64,000 nucleotides of DNA from Geminocystis sp. NIES-3708 (lineage in GTDB: Bacteria > Cyanobacteriota > Cyanobacteriia > Cyanobacteriales > Cyanobacteriaceae), in the NCBI RefSeq assembly GCF_001548095.1, contig NZ_AP014815.1, positions 2,417,656 to 2,481,655 of the forward strand. The letters run 5' to 3'. The notes beneath the pieces are model-generated. The model worked only from the letters and a program-made list of their open reading frames with translations. It searched no databases and was not told the DNA's origin. A program made the position numbers and the translations under genes. Within the stretch, counting starts at the first letter, position 1; each line of letters starts with the position of its first letter. Below are positions 25,228 through 34,708 of the stretch, piece by piece.

Positions 25228-26478
25228 TTAAGTGTTTTTACACAATTGAATTAAACGCTCTCCTAAATCTTTTTCAGGATGTGGTGAAATAAATTTTCTA
25301 GCAGCAATGGAAGCCATTTTGCCCATTTCTTCCCACTCATAACGACATTGCCATGCTTTTTCCAAGGCTGAGTCAACGGCTTCAACACAAGCTCCTTGAG
25401 CAATAAAACCAGTAATTTCATCTTCTAAAAGTTCTGGAATCCCACCTACGGAAGTGGCGATCGAAACTCTACCACACATCATCGCTTCCACTAAAGCGAG
25501 AGGTAATCCTTCCGCCCTAGAAGGTAATATTAAACCGTGATGATCTTGCCAAATTTCGATAATATTTTGCTTAAATCCCAAAAAATCAACGTTTTTTAGT
25601 TCTAATATTTTTGCCATATCTACTAAACCATTATAGTTACCGCCCTGACCAAAAAAAGATACTTTTATATTTCTTTTTCGCCATTTATCTTGTGCTAAAA
25701 CATTTAGTAAAATATCTTGTCCTTTATCTAATATCCATAAACGAGCAACACAAGCTAATTTTAAATATTCCTCATCTTGAGGGTAAGATAAAGGTTCTGA
25801 AATCATTCCCTGATAAGGATTTTTAACCACTTCAGATAATAGTAATTTAATCCCTAATTGAAATTGTGTTAACTTTAAATTATGATTTGATACAAAAAAA
25901 CTATAAAGAGATTTTTGATAACCCTCTATTAGTAAAGGGCGAATTTCATCAGAAGGCCAAATATGATCTGAGGCTTTTTGAGAAAGAATAGCATAATTGA
26001 GTCCAAGAGATTGACATAGATACATATATATAAAACCGTCAAAATTTTCTCCTTGAGAAATCAAAACTAAATCAGGTTTAATCGATGCTAAAGAGTATTT
26101 AAGAAAAAATAATGAAAGATAATCTTGTATTCGCAACGATTTATATATTTTATTCATGTATAATTTAGTTTTATCAACTACTTCAACTATCAATTTATGA
26201 GAAAAAAAATTCGGGAAAGATATATGATAATGTAAGTTTTTAAGAGGTTTGGGAAGTAGTTTGAAACCTAATTTATAAATATCAAAAATGTCAATTCCTA
26301 ACTCTTGTAATTTTTGAATTTTTCTATGTTTTTGATCAACATAAGTTTTAAAAACCTTAACTTGATGATGTTCTTGATGTAGATAAATAGCTGTTTGAAA
26401 CCAAAGTTCTTCGCTACCTCCCCAAGAATCAGGACAAGAACTAATGAACACAAATTTAAAAGAGGATAAATTCGGCAT
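25228..26478 (-). CDS. Glycosyltransferase family 4 (GT-B)
   Basis: The 416-residue protein starts FKFVFISSCPDSWGGSEELW, with a glycine loop typical of GT4 N-domains. Its C-domain has LACVARLWILDKGQDILL, the Glu-x7-Glu motif in SRAEGLPLALVEAMM, and SVGGIPELLEDEITGF. It is a retaining GT-B transferase; donor and acceptor are unknown. It lies 145 bases upstream of the UbiA gene on the same strand and could start that transcript. Its ATG faces the GT2 gene across a short divergent gap of about 64 bases. Confidence 0.88.
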   Translation of the reverse strand: MPNLSSFKFVFISSCPDSWGGSEELWFQTAIYLHQEHHQVKVFKTYVDQKHRKIQKLQELGIDIFDIYKLGFKLLPKPLKNLHYHISFPNFFSHKLIVEVVDKTKLYMNKIYKSLRIQDYLSLFFLKYSLASIKPDLVLISQGENFDGFIYMYLCQSLGLNYAILSQKASDHIWPSDEIRPLLIEGYQKSLYSFFVSNHNLKLTQFQLGIKLLLSEVVKNPYQGMISEPLSYPQDEEYLKLACVARLWILDKGQDILLNVLAQDKWRKRNIKVSFFGQGGNYNGLVDMAKILELKNVDFLGFKQNIIEIWQDHHGLILPSRAEGLPLALVEAMMCGRVSIATSVGGIPELLEDEITGFIAQGACVEAVDSALEKAWQCRYEWEEMGKMASIAARKFISPHPEKDLGERLIQLCKNT

Positions 26479-26542
26479 TAAAGTATTAAAATCTTATTTA
26501 TGGCAATTAATGGGCATGATAACTATACCATTAATAATACAA

Positions 26543-27427
26543 ATGTTAAATACAAATAATAAATTACCTTTTTTTTCTATAATTATTCCTACCTATAATC
26601 GTCCTAAAAAACTAAAAAATTGTCTTAAATCTATAACTCAATTAGATTATCCTCTCGATCAATTTGAAGTTATTATTGTCGATGATGGTAGTTCTCAATC
26701 TTTAGAGTCAATTATCAATTATTTTCAACCTTTAATTAAGCTGAAATTTATTCAACAAAAAAATTCTGGTCCTGCTACAGCAAGAAATAATGGGGTTTCT
26801 CAAGCTCAAGGGAAATATATTGCTTTTATCGATGATGATTGTGAAGTAACTCCTTCATGGTTGTCAATTTTTGCTGACGGTTTTCAACGAAGTCCTAATG
26901 CAATATTAGGAGGATATACTATCAATAAACTTACGGAAAATATTTATTCAGAAGCTAGTCAAAAATTAGTTGATTATCTTTATAGTTATTATAATGTTAT
27001 TCTCGATCAAGCTAAGTTTTTTACATCTAATAATTTTGTTATTCCTAAAGTAATTTTTGAAAAAATAGGCGGTTTCAATACTACTTTTTCTTTAGCGGCA
27101 GCAGAAGATAGAGAATTGTGTGAAAGGATTTATTCTCAAGGTTATAAAATGATTTATTCACCCCAAGCTCAAGTAAAACATTCTCATTATTTAACTCTCA
27201 AAACTTTTTGGCGACAACATATAAATTATGGAAAAGGGGCAAGATATTTTCATAAAATTAAAGCAAAAAATAATTCCACAAATATAAAAATAGAACCCCT
27301 TAATTTTTATTTCAATCTCTTAATATTTCCCATTAAAGGTAAATTAGAAATCAAAAATATTAAAATAATCATACTCTTTATTGTTTCTCAAATAGCTAAT
27401 ACTATAGGATTTTTGTTAAACAAATAG
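26543..27427 (+). CDS. Glycosyltransferase family 2 (GT-A)
   Basis: The 294-residue protein opens PFFSIIIPTYNRPKKLKNCL. It continues VIIVDDGSSQSLES, GPATARNNGVSQAQGKYIAFIDDDCEVTPSW (the DDD/DxD metal motif) and FSLAAAEDRELCERI (catalytic base region). This is a complete family 2 core with a C-terminal hydrophobic helix (IIILFIVSQIANTIGFLL). The frame is open to 26444, but that start would overlap the divergent GT4 gene; the ATG at 26543 puts the first strand near residue 8, as usual in this family. The FAD enzyme at 27471 follows after 43 bases, so the two probably form an operon. Confidence 0.88.
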   Translation: MLNTNNKLPFFSIIIPTYNRPKKLKNCLKSITQLDYPLDQFEVIIVDDGSSQSLESIINYFQPLIKLKFIQQKNSGPATARNNGVSQAQGKYIAFIDDDCEVTPSWLSIFADGFQRSPNAILGGYTINKLTENIYSEASQKLVDYLYSYYNVILDQAKFFTSNNFVIPKVIFEKIGGFNTTFSLAAAEDRELCERIYSQGYKMIYSPQAQVKHSHYLTLKTFWRQHINYGKGARYFHKIKAKNNSTNIKIEPLNFYFNLLIFPIKGKLEIKNIKIIILFIVSQIANTIGFLLNK

Positions 27428-27470
27428 GATAATTTATGATATAAAGGAAGATTATATTTATTTTAAATTA

Positions 27471-28910
27471 ATGAAAATAAATTACCAAAATATCATTATA
27501 ATTGGTGCTGGTCCTGCTGGTTTAACTTGTGCTTATGAATTAGTAAAAAATAATCATCAACCTTTAGTTTTAGAACAAGCAAATTTAGTAGGTGGAATAT
27601 CTCGAACTGAAGTTTATGAAGGTTATCGTTTTGATATTGGTGGTCATCGTTTCTATACTAAAGTAACACAAGTAGAACAATTATGGCGAGAAGTTTTAGG
27701 AGATAATTTTATTCGAGTACCTCGTTTATCTCGTATTTATTATCAGGGCAAATTTTTTGATTATCCTTTATCTTTAAAAAGTACATTATTTAACTTAGGT
27801 TTAATAGAAAGTTCCTTAATTATTTTAAGTTATTTGAAAGCAAAATTAAGATTTATTATAAACAAAAAAAAATCGGAAACTTTTGAAGATTGGATAATTC
27901 ATTGTTTTGGAGAAAGACTATATTACACTTTTTTTAAAACTTATACAGAAAAAGTATGGGGAATTCCTTGTAATCAAATTCAGGCTGAATGGGCAAAACA
28001 AAGAATAAAAGGATTATCTTTGAAAGAGGCAATAATTAATATTTTTTTTGGTAAAAGTAACGCTAAAAGTTTAATCAATGAATTTGACTATCCCATTCTA
28101 GGCCCTGGAATGATGTGGGAAGCCTTTGCAGATGTGATCGAAAATAAAAGAGGGAAAGTACAATTAAATAGTAAAATAATTAAAATTAATCGAAAAAGCA
28201 CAAAAATATTATCGATAGAAGTAGAAGAAAAAGGAGAAATAAAAATAATAGAAGGAAAGCATTTTATTTCTAGCATGCCGTTAACAAAATTGTTAAATAT
28301 AATTGAACCAAAGCCACCAGAAAACGTTTTAAAAACAGCGAATAAATTAAACTATAGAGACTTTTTAATTGTTGCTTTAATTATTGATGCAGAAAATTTA
28401 TTTCCTGATAATTGGATATATATTCATGACCAAAATTTTAGGGTAGGTAGGATTCAAAATTTTAAAAATTGGAGTCCAAAAATGGTACCTGATATAACTA
28501 AAACTTGTTTAGGAATGGAATATTTTTGCTCAGAAGGTGATGACTTATGGAATTTATCCAATCCAGAATTAATTGAATTAGCAACTAAAGAATTAAAAGA
28601 ATTAGGATTAGCTAGATATAAATTAGTTGAAGGAGGTACAGTGTTACGTCAGAAAAAAGCCTATCCTGTCTATGACAAAAATTATTATGAATATTTAACA
28701 ATAATTAAAGATTATTTAGGCACTTTTGAAAACTTACAAACTATTGGTAGAAATGGAATGCACCGTTACAATAATCAAGACCATTCTATGTTAACAGGAT
28801 TATTAGCTGCTAAAAATATATTAGGGGAAAAACACGACTTATGGAAAGTTAATACAGAAAAATCTTATTATGAAGAATTTCAGGTAAGTTCTAAAACTAC
28901 TGTAAATTAA
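27471..28910 (+). CDS. FAD-dependent NAD(P)-binding oxidoreductase, UDP-galactopyranose-mutase-like
   Basis: The 479-residue protein begins with the dinucleotide fold NIIIIGAGPAGLTCAYELVK (8-26), then LEQANLVGGISRTEVYEGYRFDIGGHRFYTK. This is the amine-oxidase/mutase-type FAD site with GG and GGHRF. The C-terminus (IGRNGMHRYNNQDHSMLTGLLAAKNIL) carries the second FAD-contact motif. Cyanobacterial homologues next to glycosyltransferases are usually annotated as Glf-like or protoporphyrinogen-oxidase-like. Substrate could be a UDP-sugar or a carotenoid-like lipid. It follows a GT2 gene in the same direction, supporting a glycan role. FAD binding is confident; the reaction is not. Confidence 0.75.
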   Translation: MKINYQNIIIIGAGPAGLTCAYELVKNNHQPLVLEQANLVGGISRTEVYEGYRFDIGGHRFYTKVTQVEQLWREVLGDNFIRVPRLSRIYYQGKFFDYPLSLKSTLFNLGLIESSLIILSYLKAKLRFIINKKKSETFEDWIIHCFGERLYYTFFKTYTEKVWGIPCNQIQAEWAKQRIKGLSLKEAIINIFFGKSNAKSLINEFDYPILGPGMMWEAFADVIENKRGKVQLNSKIIKINRKSTKILSIEVEEKGEIKIIEGKHFISSMPLTKLLNIIEPKPPENVLKTANKLNYRDFLIVALIIDAENLFPDNWIYIHDQNFRVGRIQNFKNWSPKMVPDITKTCLGMEYFCSEGDDLWNLSNPELIELATKELKELGLARYKLVEGGTVLRQKKAYPVYDKNYYEYLTIIKDYLGTFENLQTIGRNGMHRYNNQDHSMLTGLLAAKNILGEKHDLWKVNTEKSYYEEFQVSSKTTVN

Positions 28911-28993
28911 TTAAAATAATACTGAATCATATAAATGTAGTTGCATCGTTAAATCGGTTTTCTTTTTCGAGAAATTTGAAAATATATAATAGT

Positions 28994-29960
28994 AACCTGA
29001 GTTTTGGTTAAGCAGATTGAGGTAAAAGCCATTCTAAAAGGAGACTCGGCTTTTTTGCTTGGTGAGAATATGCGATTAATCCACATAATAATTTGACACA
29101 AAAATTTATTGGTGAACGATGGCGTGAATGTTCTATTTGTGAGATATTCTTTAATTGATCATTAATGGTTTCGACAATCGATCGCTTACGAGATAGTAAT
29201 TTGTCGTGAAGACGCATTAATTTGTTTTTCATGTTACGTTTCCTCTTGGCAAAAAACTCGATTCCGTAATCTTTCAAAAGTTTGGTCGTTAATTTTTGAG
29301 ATACATAACCTCCATCAGCAAACACTTTACCCCAAAGTTTTTGGAGAAGATCAATTACTGGTTTTCGGTCATCCACATTTCCCCCAGTCAGACTCATATG
29401 GAGAATTTCTCCCAGTTCATTGACTACTAGATGAAGTTTAAAACCAAAAAACCAATCCACAGAGGTTTTTCCTCTCGCCCCTAAATCCTGAAATACCTTA
29501 TGTCGTGAAATACGTCGATTATGACACACTTGAATCTTCGTAGAATCAATAAAACTAATCCCTGTACAATTGCCAAAGCAATGTTTGAGATAAACACACA
29601 AAGGAATGACAGTTGATGGTACCCATTGAATAAAACGTTGATAACTAGGTAGTTTTGGAAAAGCATCGAACCAATATTGTTGAACGTGATTGAGATAAAA
29701 ATGTTTGAAATTACGGTAATGGTTCTGATGGAAAGCGATAAGGATGGTCATAATTTCACTTAGACAAAGACTTTTGGCTCTAAGACGAGTAATAGCTCCA
29801 TGAGATAAGAGCTTTTGTTGCCATTGAGTCTCAAATTGTTGGCAGAAATCATCGACATGACAAAATAAATAGTCTAAATTAAACATAAGGCAGTAGTTAG
29901 TTTGATAGTTTGCTATATTCAGCTTACTATTTGCCTGTTTTCTTATCCAAAACTGAGGTT
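28994..29960 (-). mobile_element. IS982-family insertion sequence, apparently intact
   Basis: A 967-bp element with imperfect inverted ends (AACCTGAGTTTTGGTTAAG and AACCTCAGTTTTGGATAAG) and a 6-base direct repeat AATAGT on both sides (28988-28993 and 29961-29966). One full transposase gene fills it. It lies between the FAD enzyme gene and the cobW region, at the junction of accessory and core DNA. A decayed relative lies at 19227-20300. Confidence 0.9.
29008..29886 (-). CDS. IS982-family transposase
   Basis: The 292-residue protein has the N-terminal LCLSEIMTILIAFHQNHYRNFK block and an intact DDE triad. The first Asp is in GISFIDSTKIQV, the second in KVFADGGYVSQK, and Glu is in RKRSIVETINDQLKNISQ. 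Length is normal for the family and no stop or shift interrupts it, so it may be functional. It could also supply transposase in trans to related ends in the genome. Confidence 0.92.
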   Translation of the reverse strand: MFNLDYLFCHVDDFCQQFETQWQQKLLSHGAITRLRAKSLCLSEIMTILIAFHQNHYRNFKHFYLNHVQQYWFDAFPKLPSYQRFIQWVPSTVIPLCVYLKHCFGNCTGISFIDSTKIQVCHNRRISRHKVFQDLGARGKTSVDWFFGFKLHLVVNELGEILHMSLTGGNVDDRKPVIDLLQKLWGKVFADGGYVSQKLTTKLLKDYGIEFFAKRKRNMKNKLMRLHDKLLSRKRSIVETINDQLKNISQIEHSRHRSPINFCVKLLCGLIAYSHQAKKPSLLLEWLLPQSA

Positions 29961-30152
29961 AATAGTAGAATAAAATCGGCAATTGGTAAAAGAAAAATAT
30001 TCTCCACTTTTTTTCACTGATAAGCAAAAACATATTTAACTTGCATTTCTTAAAATTGGTAAAAAATCAAAAAACTTTTACCCATTGCAAGACTGCTTAC
30101 CCTATTATTCTAATTAAATGTGCCTGACTTTACTTAATACTACTTTATTTAA

Positions 30153-31172
30153 CTATTCAAAGTCTGAGGCTTTTAAATTACGTCCAATGACGACTAATTT
30201 AGTGGTTCTTTTTTCTTCTGGTTGCCATAATCGATCATAGAATGTTTCAAAGCGATCGCCTACTCCTTGTAACACCATACGCATAGGTTTATCGGTAACA
30301 TTAACAAAGCCTTTTATACGATAGATTTCTAAATTTTTGACAAGATTTTTTAGGCGAGACACTAAAACTTGAGGGTTAATGGTTTCTTCCATAGATAATT
30401 CTAAAGAATTAATTTCATCATCATGATCATGTTCTTCCTCAGTATCATGATGAGAAGGACGATTAATAATATCATCTTCAACGGCGGCATTAAAACCTAA
30501 TAAAACCTCAGAATTAATTTCTCCTTGATGACAGGGTATAATTTTCATTCCGAGGGGCAATTTTTTTTCTAACCAATCTTTGACTTGACTTAATTCACCT
30601 TGTTTTAATAAATCAGTTTTAGTTAATAATACCAAGTCAGCACAAGCTAATTGATCTTCAAACAACTCTTCAATAGGGGTTTCATGATCTAAATTTAGAT
30701 CATCTGATCTTTGTTTCTCTAAAGCATCTAAGTCACCGACTATAGCACCATTAGCCAAAGCATAGGCATCTACAATAGTAATAACTCCATCAACGGTAGT
30801 ATGATTACGAATTTCTTGCCACTTAAAGGCTTGTATTAAAGGTTTTGGTAAGGCTAACCCAGAAGTTTCGATGACAATAGCATCAATTTGATCTTTTCTG
30901 GTTAACAATTCTTGCATAGTGGGATAAAATTCTTCTTGAACTGTGCAACAAAGACAACCGTTAGTTAATTCGATAATATTACTATTAATTTCGCCATCAT
31001 CATCACAAACTTGACAGCTACGCAATAATTCCCCATCGATCCCAATTTCGCCAAATTCATTAACAACAACGGCGATTTTTTTGCCTTGATTATTTTGTAA
31101 AAGATTGCGTAATAAAGTGGTTTTTCCTGCTCCAAGAAAGCCTGTAATGACGGTAACGGGTATTTTGTGCAT
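30153..31172 (-). CDS. cobW: CobW-family G3E GTPase (metal-chaperone type)
   Basis: The 339-residue protein has the P-loop GFLGAGKTTLLR (11-22), VVNEFGEIGID, the metal motif CxCC in NGCLCCTV, and LLTKTD (guanine specificity). An acidic, His-rich linker (HHDTEEEHDHDDE) precedes a C-terminal CobW_C domain ending in a beta strand (RTTKLVVIGRN). Members deliver Zn2+ or Co2+ to client enzymes; the His-rich loop supports metal handling. It follows the response-regulator gene after 37 bases on the same strand, with a ferredoxin-like gene before that, so the three probably share a transcript. No Zur-type palindrome was recognised. Confidence 0.9.
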   Translation of the reverse strand: MHKIPVTVITGFLGAGKTTLLRNLLQNNQGKKIAVVVNEFGEIGIDGELLRSCQVCDDDGEINSNIIELTNGCLCCTVQEEFYPTMQELLTRKDQIDAIVIETSGLALPKPLIQAFKWQEIRNHTTVDGVITIVDAYALANGAIVGDLDALEKQRSDDLNLDHETPIEELFEDQLACADLVLLTKTDLLKQGELSQVKDWLEKKLPLGMKIIPCHQGEINSEVLLGFNAAVEDDIINRPSHHDTEEEHDHDDEINSLELSMEETINPQVLVSRLKNLVKNLEIYRIKGFVNVTDKPMRMVLQGVGDRFETFYDRLWQPEEKRTTKLVVIGRNLKASDFE

Positions 31173-31209
31173 ATTTATTTATATTTTTAAATTGAGATAT
31201 AGTTAGAAG

Positions 31210-31848
31210 TTATACAATTTCATTTTGAATCGCCCAACGAGATAATTCTGTGCGATTATGCAAACCAGTTTTATTTAACATATTAGAAACATGACTTTCA
31301 ATTGTACGTTGACTAACTCCTAATTCTTGGGATATTTCCTTGTTAGATTTTCCCTGTGCCACTAAATCTACTACTCTTTTTTCTGTAGGTGTTAATTCTA
31401 CACTTTTTGGCACTTGAATTCGAGGTATATTATCTACTTTGCGATGACTTCCCCCCATCATTCGTAAACTTTGATTAAGAGTGGATTGCACCTGTGCCAC
31501 TAACTCATCAGGCTCAAAGGGTTTTACCATATAAATATCAGCACCTTGAGTTAAACCTTTAATACGATCTTTACTATGGCCTTTAGCAGATAAGAAAATC
31601 ACTGGCAACCATTCTAAGCGAGGATTTTGCCTGATTTGTTGTACGAAAGTATAACCATCCATTTCTGGCATCATCACATCACAAATAATCAAATCTGGAG
31701 TATCTTGTTCAAGAATTTTAATGGCTTCTCTGCCTTGACTAGCCGTTAAAACTTGATAACCACTAAATTCTAAATAATCTTTTACTAATAAAATTAAATT
31801 AGGATCATCATCAATAAGTAATAATTTTTGTTTAGATGAATCTTTCAT
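31210..31848 (-). CDS. NarL/LuxR-type response regulator, Rre1/Ycf29-like
   Basis: The 212-residue protein pairs a receiver domain with a LuxR-type helix-turn-helix. In the receiver (LLLIDDDPNLILLVKDYLEF) the phospho-acceptor is Asp57 in DLIICDVMMPEMDGY and the conserved Lys is in YMVKPFEPDEL. The output domain at ~150-205 reads LTPTEKRVVDLVAQGKSNKEI and SQRTIESHVSNMLNKTG. The whole pattern, including the receiver sequence, resembles cyanobacterial Rre1 (plastid Ycf29), a stress-response regulator paired with Hik34/Hik2-type kinases. No kinase gene is in the window. It lies in the ferredoxin-regulator-cobW run. The class is certain; the Rre1 label is by recalled similarity. Confidence 0.85.
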   Translation of the reverse strand: MKDSSKQKLLLIDDDPNLILLVKDYLEFSGYQVLTASQGREAIKILEQDTPDLIICDVMMPEMDGYTFVQQIRQNPRLEWLPVIFLSAKGHSKDRIKGLTQGADIYMVKPFEPDELVAQVQSTLNQSLRMMGGSHRKVDNIPRIQVPKSVELTPTEKRVVDLVAQGKSNKEISQELGVSQRTIESHVSNMLNKTGLHNRTELSRWAIQNEIV

Positions 31849-31909
31849 GATTTTAATAACTGAATAAGTAATATATTTATTATGATATGGTTACTGAAAA
31901 ATTAGCTTT

Positions 31910-32314
31910 TTAAGAATTGTTTTTAGATTCCAATAAAGGCAAAGAATGTTCATGAAATAAGTATTCTTTCACGATTTCATTGTTAATTAAATGCTGTTGA
32001 ATAATTTTTTCAATTACTTCAGGTGTAGCGTGACGATACCAAGTACCATCAGGATAAACTAACAAAATTGGTCCGTCAATACAAACCCTTAAACAATCAG
32101 CTTTAGTCCTAAAAATACAATGAGGATTATCTAAAGTAGGACGATCTAAGTTTAACTCTTTCAATCTAGTTTTTAGATATTCCCAAGATTTTAAACTATT
32201 TTCTTTTGAGCAACATTTTGGTTTAGCTTGATCACAACACAAAAAAACATGACGTTGTATGACCGATAATCCTAATTGTTGTATTGATTCAGCTAAGGGG
32301 TTTTTACTACTCAT
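31910..32314 (-). CDS. Thioredoxin-like [2Fe-2S] ferredoxin-domain protein
   Basis: The 134-residue protein shows the four-cysteine pattern of thioredoxin-fold [2Fe-2S] ferredoxins. RHVFLCCDQAKPKCC lies near 21-35, and TKADCLRVCIDGPILLVYPDGTWY lies in the second half with the last ligands. It is the stand-alone cyanobacterial form often called (2Fe-2S) ferredoxin domain-containing protein; a redox or regulatory electron-carrier role is likely, but partners are unknown. It lies 61 bases upstream of the response-regulator gene on the same strand and is divergent from the solenoid protein at 32488. Confidence 0.85.
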   Translation of the reverse strand: MSSKNPLAESIQQLGLSVIQRHVFLCCDQAKPKCCSKENSLKSWEYLKTRLKELNLDRPTLDNPHCIFRTKADCLRVCIDGPILLVYPDGTWYRHATPEVIEKIIQQHLINNEIVKEYLFHEHSLPLLESKNNS

Positions 32315-32487
32315 AAAATGATCATATCGTTATTGTGAAGTTTCGGGTGTCAAGAATTCATTGTCATGTTAAGATATGCTAAGTAAAATTTCTTCTGTCA
32401 TTATTTTAAATCCTCGAAATATTCTCCTTCATTTAATTAAATTATATTTACTCTTAAAAAGCAATTTTAAATTCATTCTCTGATCAT

Positions 32488-34332
32488 ATGATTACAAAAA
32501 CTGAAAGTAATAATTGGAAAATTTCATGGCAGTTATTAAGTGTTATTTTAGCTGTTTCTTTTGGTGGGGTGGGATTTATCGCTACCACTGCTTTATTACG
32601 TTTACCAAATAATCCTAGTTGTAATCGTATTTCTTTATTTTTCAGTTCAGCTACAAATAGAATTTACTGTGCACAGTTACAGGCAGAAAAAAACACGGTA
32701 GATAGTTTATTAGAAGCGATTACTTTGGTGGAAGCTTTATCACCTAATCATCCTTTACGCAATGAAATTAATCGTCATGTGGAGGAATGGTCTAATGATA
32801 TTTTATTATTAGCAGACAAAGAATTAAATAAAGGAAAACTAGAAGAAGCCATTGCCATTGCTCGAAAAATCCCCTCAGAGGTAAAAAATTATACTGCTAT
32901 CGAAGACAAAATTGCCCAATGGACTGAAATTTGGGATCAAGCTGAAGTAATTCAAGAAGAAGTAGAAGCCGAATTAAGAAATTCTCAATGGAATAAGGCT
33001 TTCTTAGTAGCCGTGAAATTTTTAAATATTGATAATGATTATTGGCAAAATATAAAATATCAAGAAACAGTTAAAACCATTAATTTAGCCAGAGAGGAAA
33101 GTAAACAACTAGATGGAGCTTATGTTACTTTGAGGGCTGGTGATATTGATAGTTTGCTTAAAACCATTGAAACCGCATCGGTAATTCCCCCTTCTAGTTA
33201 TTCTTATAATGAAGCTAGTAAATTAATTAAAGAAGCAGAAGAAAAAATTACGGCTATTGTTGAAAAATTTGTCGAAAATCAGGATTGGAATAATTTATCA
33301 GAGTTAACAATGAAAATTCCTGATAATAGCAATCTTAAAAATCAAGCCAGAGATTGGAACATTATTGCGAGTGCCGGGAAAAATGCTAATTTAGGTACAG
33401 TATCTGGTATGGAATTAGCTATCGCTGAAGTAGAACAGATTCCTAGTGATAGTAAATTTTATAATCAAAGTCGAGAATTAGTTCAAGGATGGATGACTCA
33501 AAAAGAAGATTTAACCTATTTAGCTAATGCTAGAGATTTAGCGAGATCTGGTCAAGTAGGTGATTTGAATGCTGCGATTGCGAAGGCTGAATTAGTTAAT
33601 AACGAAAATCCTCTTTATCGGGAAGCACGACAAGAAATACGACAATGGAAAAGAGACATTCAAATTCAAGAAGATAAACCTTTATTAACTAAAGCAGAAG
33701 AATTAGCAAGGGTAAATAATCTTCAAGGATGGCAGAATGCTATTAATCAGGCTAGTCAAATTAAATCGGATCGGGCATTATATACTGAAGCTAGTAATTT
33801 AATGCGTGAATGGCGCCGTAATATTGAAAGAGTTGAAGATCAACCCGTATTAGATCAAGCTATCGCCCTAGGAAATAATAATAATTACCAAGAAGCCGTT
33901 AATATTGCTAGTCGTATTGGCAGAGGAAGGGCATTATATTCTGATGCACAAAACCAAATCCGTCGATGGCGTAGAGAAATCAATGCGCAAGAAGATTTAC
34001 AAAGAGCATATCAAACAGCACAAAATAATGATCCTCAATCCTTATCAAGTGCTATTAGTATCGCTCGTAGAATACCATCTTCTTCCACTGTAGAATCTCA
34101 AAGTCGTCAAGCTGTCAATCGTTGGTCAGAACAATTATTAATTATAGCTCGAAGAGTAGCAGGAGATTACGCACCATCATCAATTGAACAAGCTATTCGC
34201 ATTGCGGAAATGATCCCGTCTAGTAGTTCAGCTTATAATCAAGCCAGACAAGAAATTAGAAGTTGGAAAAATGAATTAAATCCTTCTATAAATGATAATA
34301 GTCCTATTCAAGAAACCAATTTTTATAATTAA
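32488..34332 (+). CDS. Membrane-anchored helical-repeat (solenoid) protein of unknown function
   Basis: The 614-residue protein has one N-terminal membrane span (LLSVILAVSFGGVGFIATTAL, ~17-37). The rest is a helical array of about nine units of ~55-60 residues. Each unit holds a pattern like A-I-x-x-A-x-x-I-P/K...S..Y.EA...I..W, as in AINQASQIKSDRALYTEASN and AISIARRIPSSSTVESQSRQ. This looks like a TPR/HAT-type solenoid facing the periplasm or lumen. Similar cyanobacterial proteins are sometimes misnamed chromosome segregation ATPases; no ATPase motif is present. It stands alone, divergent from the ferredoxin-like gene. Function unknown; the repeat structure is clear. Confidence 0.75.
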   Translation: MITKTESNNWKISWQLLSVILAVSFGGVGFIATTALLRLPNNPSCNRISLFFSSATNRIYCAQLQAEKNTVDSLLEAITLVEALSPNHPLRNEINRHVEEWSNDILLLADKELNKGKLEEAIAIARKIPSEVKNYTAIEDKIAQWTEIWDQAEVIQEEVEAELRNSQWNKAFLVAVKFLNIDNDYWQNIKYQETVKTINLAREESKQLDGAYVTLRAGDIDSLLKTIETASVIPPSSYSYNEASKLIKEAEEKITAIVEKFVENQDWNNLSELTMKIPDNSNLKNQARDWNIIASAGKNANLGTVSGMELAIAEVEQIPSDSKFYNQSRELVQGWMTQKEDLTYLANARDLARSGQVGDLNAAIAKAELVNNENPLYREARQEIRQWKRDIQIQEDKPLLTKAEELARVNNLQGWQNAINQASQIKSDRALYTEASNLMREWRRNIERVEDQPVLDQAIALGNNNNYQEAVNIASRIGRGRALYSDAQNQIRRWRREINAQEDLQRAYQTAQNNDPQSLSSAISIARRIPSSSTVESQSRQAVNRWSEQLLIIARRVAGDYAPSSIEQAIRIAEMIPSSSSAYNQARQEIRSWKNELNPSINDNSPIQETNFYN

Positions 34333-34708
34333 TCTTGGGATTGATGATTAGAAATATGATTATTAATTAATTGGATATTTTTCATCTTACATAAGGTACA
34401 CAGAAAAAATACTGTGATCAGATTTGAATATTGACAGTAGTGTGGAGCGGGGATTACCCAATCTACATTTAGTGGTGGTGTATAATTCTTAAGCTAGATT
34501 AAGCAACACGATAACTTTTTTTTGAAACTTAGTTAAAGAAAATTTAAGTAAATATAATTTTGTCTAATTATTGATTTATCATGATAGCAGAAAACGAGTT
34601 GATTAAGACATTCTAAAAATCGAAGAAGTAATTATAAGTCCATATTTCTTGTTTATCTCTTGCCTTTTGCTATATATTGAATAATTCTTTTTGTTAAACT
34701 TAATTATC
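34333..34708. other. Intergenic region with a possible IS200/IS605-type end
   Basis: Within this AT-rich gap, 34431-34490 stands out by GC content. On the minus strand it reads GATTGGGTAATCCCCGCTCC followed by ACACTACTGTCAA. The GGGTAATCCC hairpin and terminal TCAA recall the right ends of cyanobacterial IS200/IS605 elements. No tnpA or tnpB frame is nearby, so it could be a solo end or an unrelated hairpin. The remainder shows no gene. Confidence 0.3.

Noticed and set aside
4169-26478. Polyketide or nonribosomal-peptide cluster
   Set aside because: No ketosynthase, adenylation, condensation or acyl-carrier domain was found; the only carrier is the lipoyl domain.
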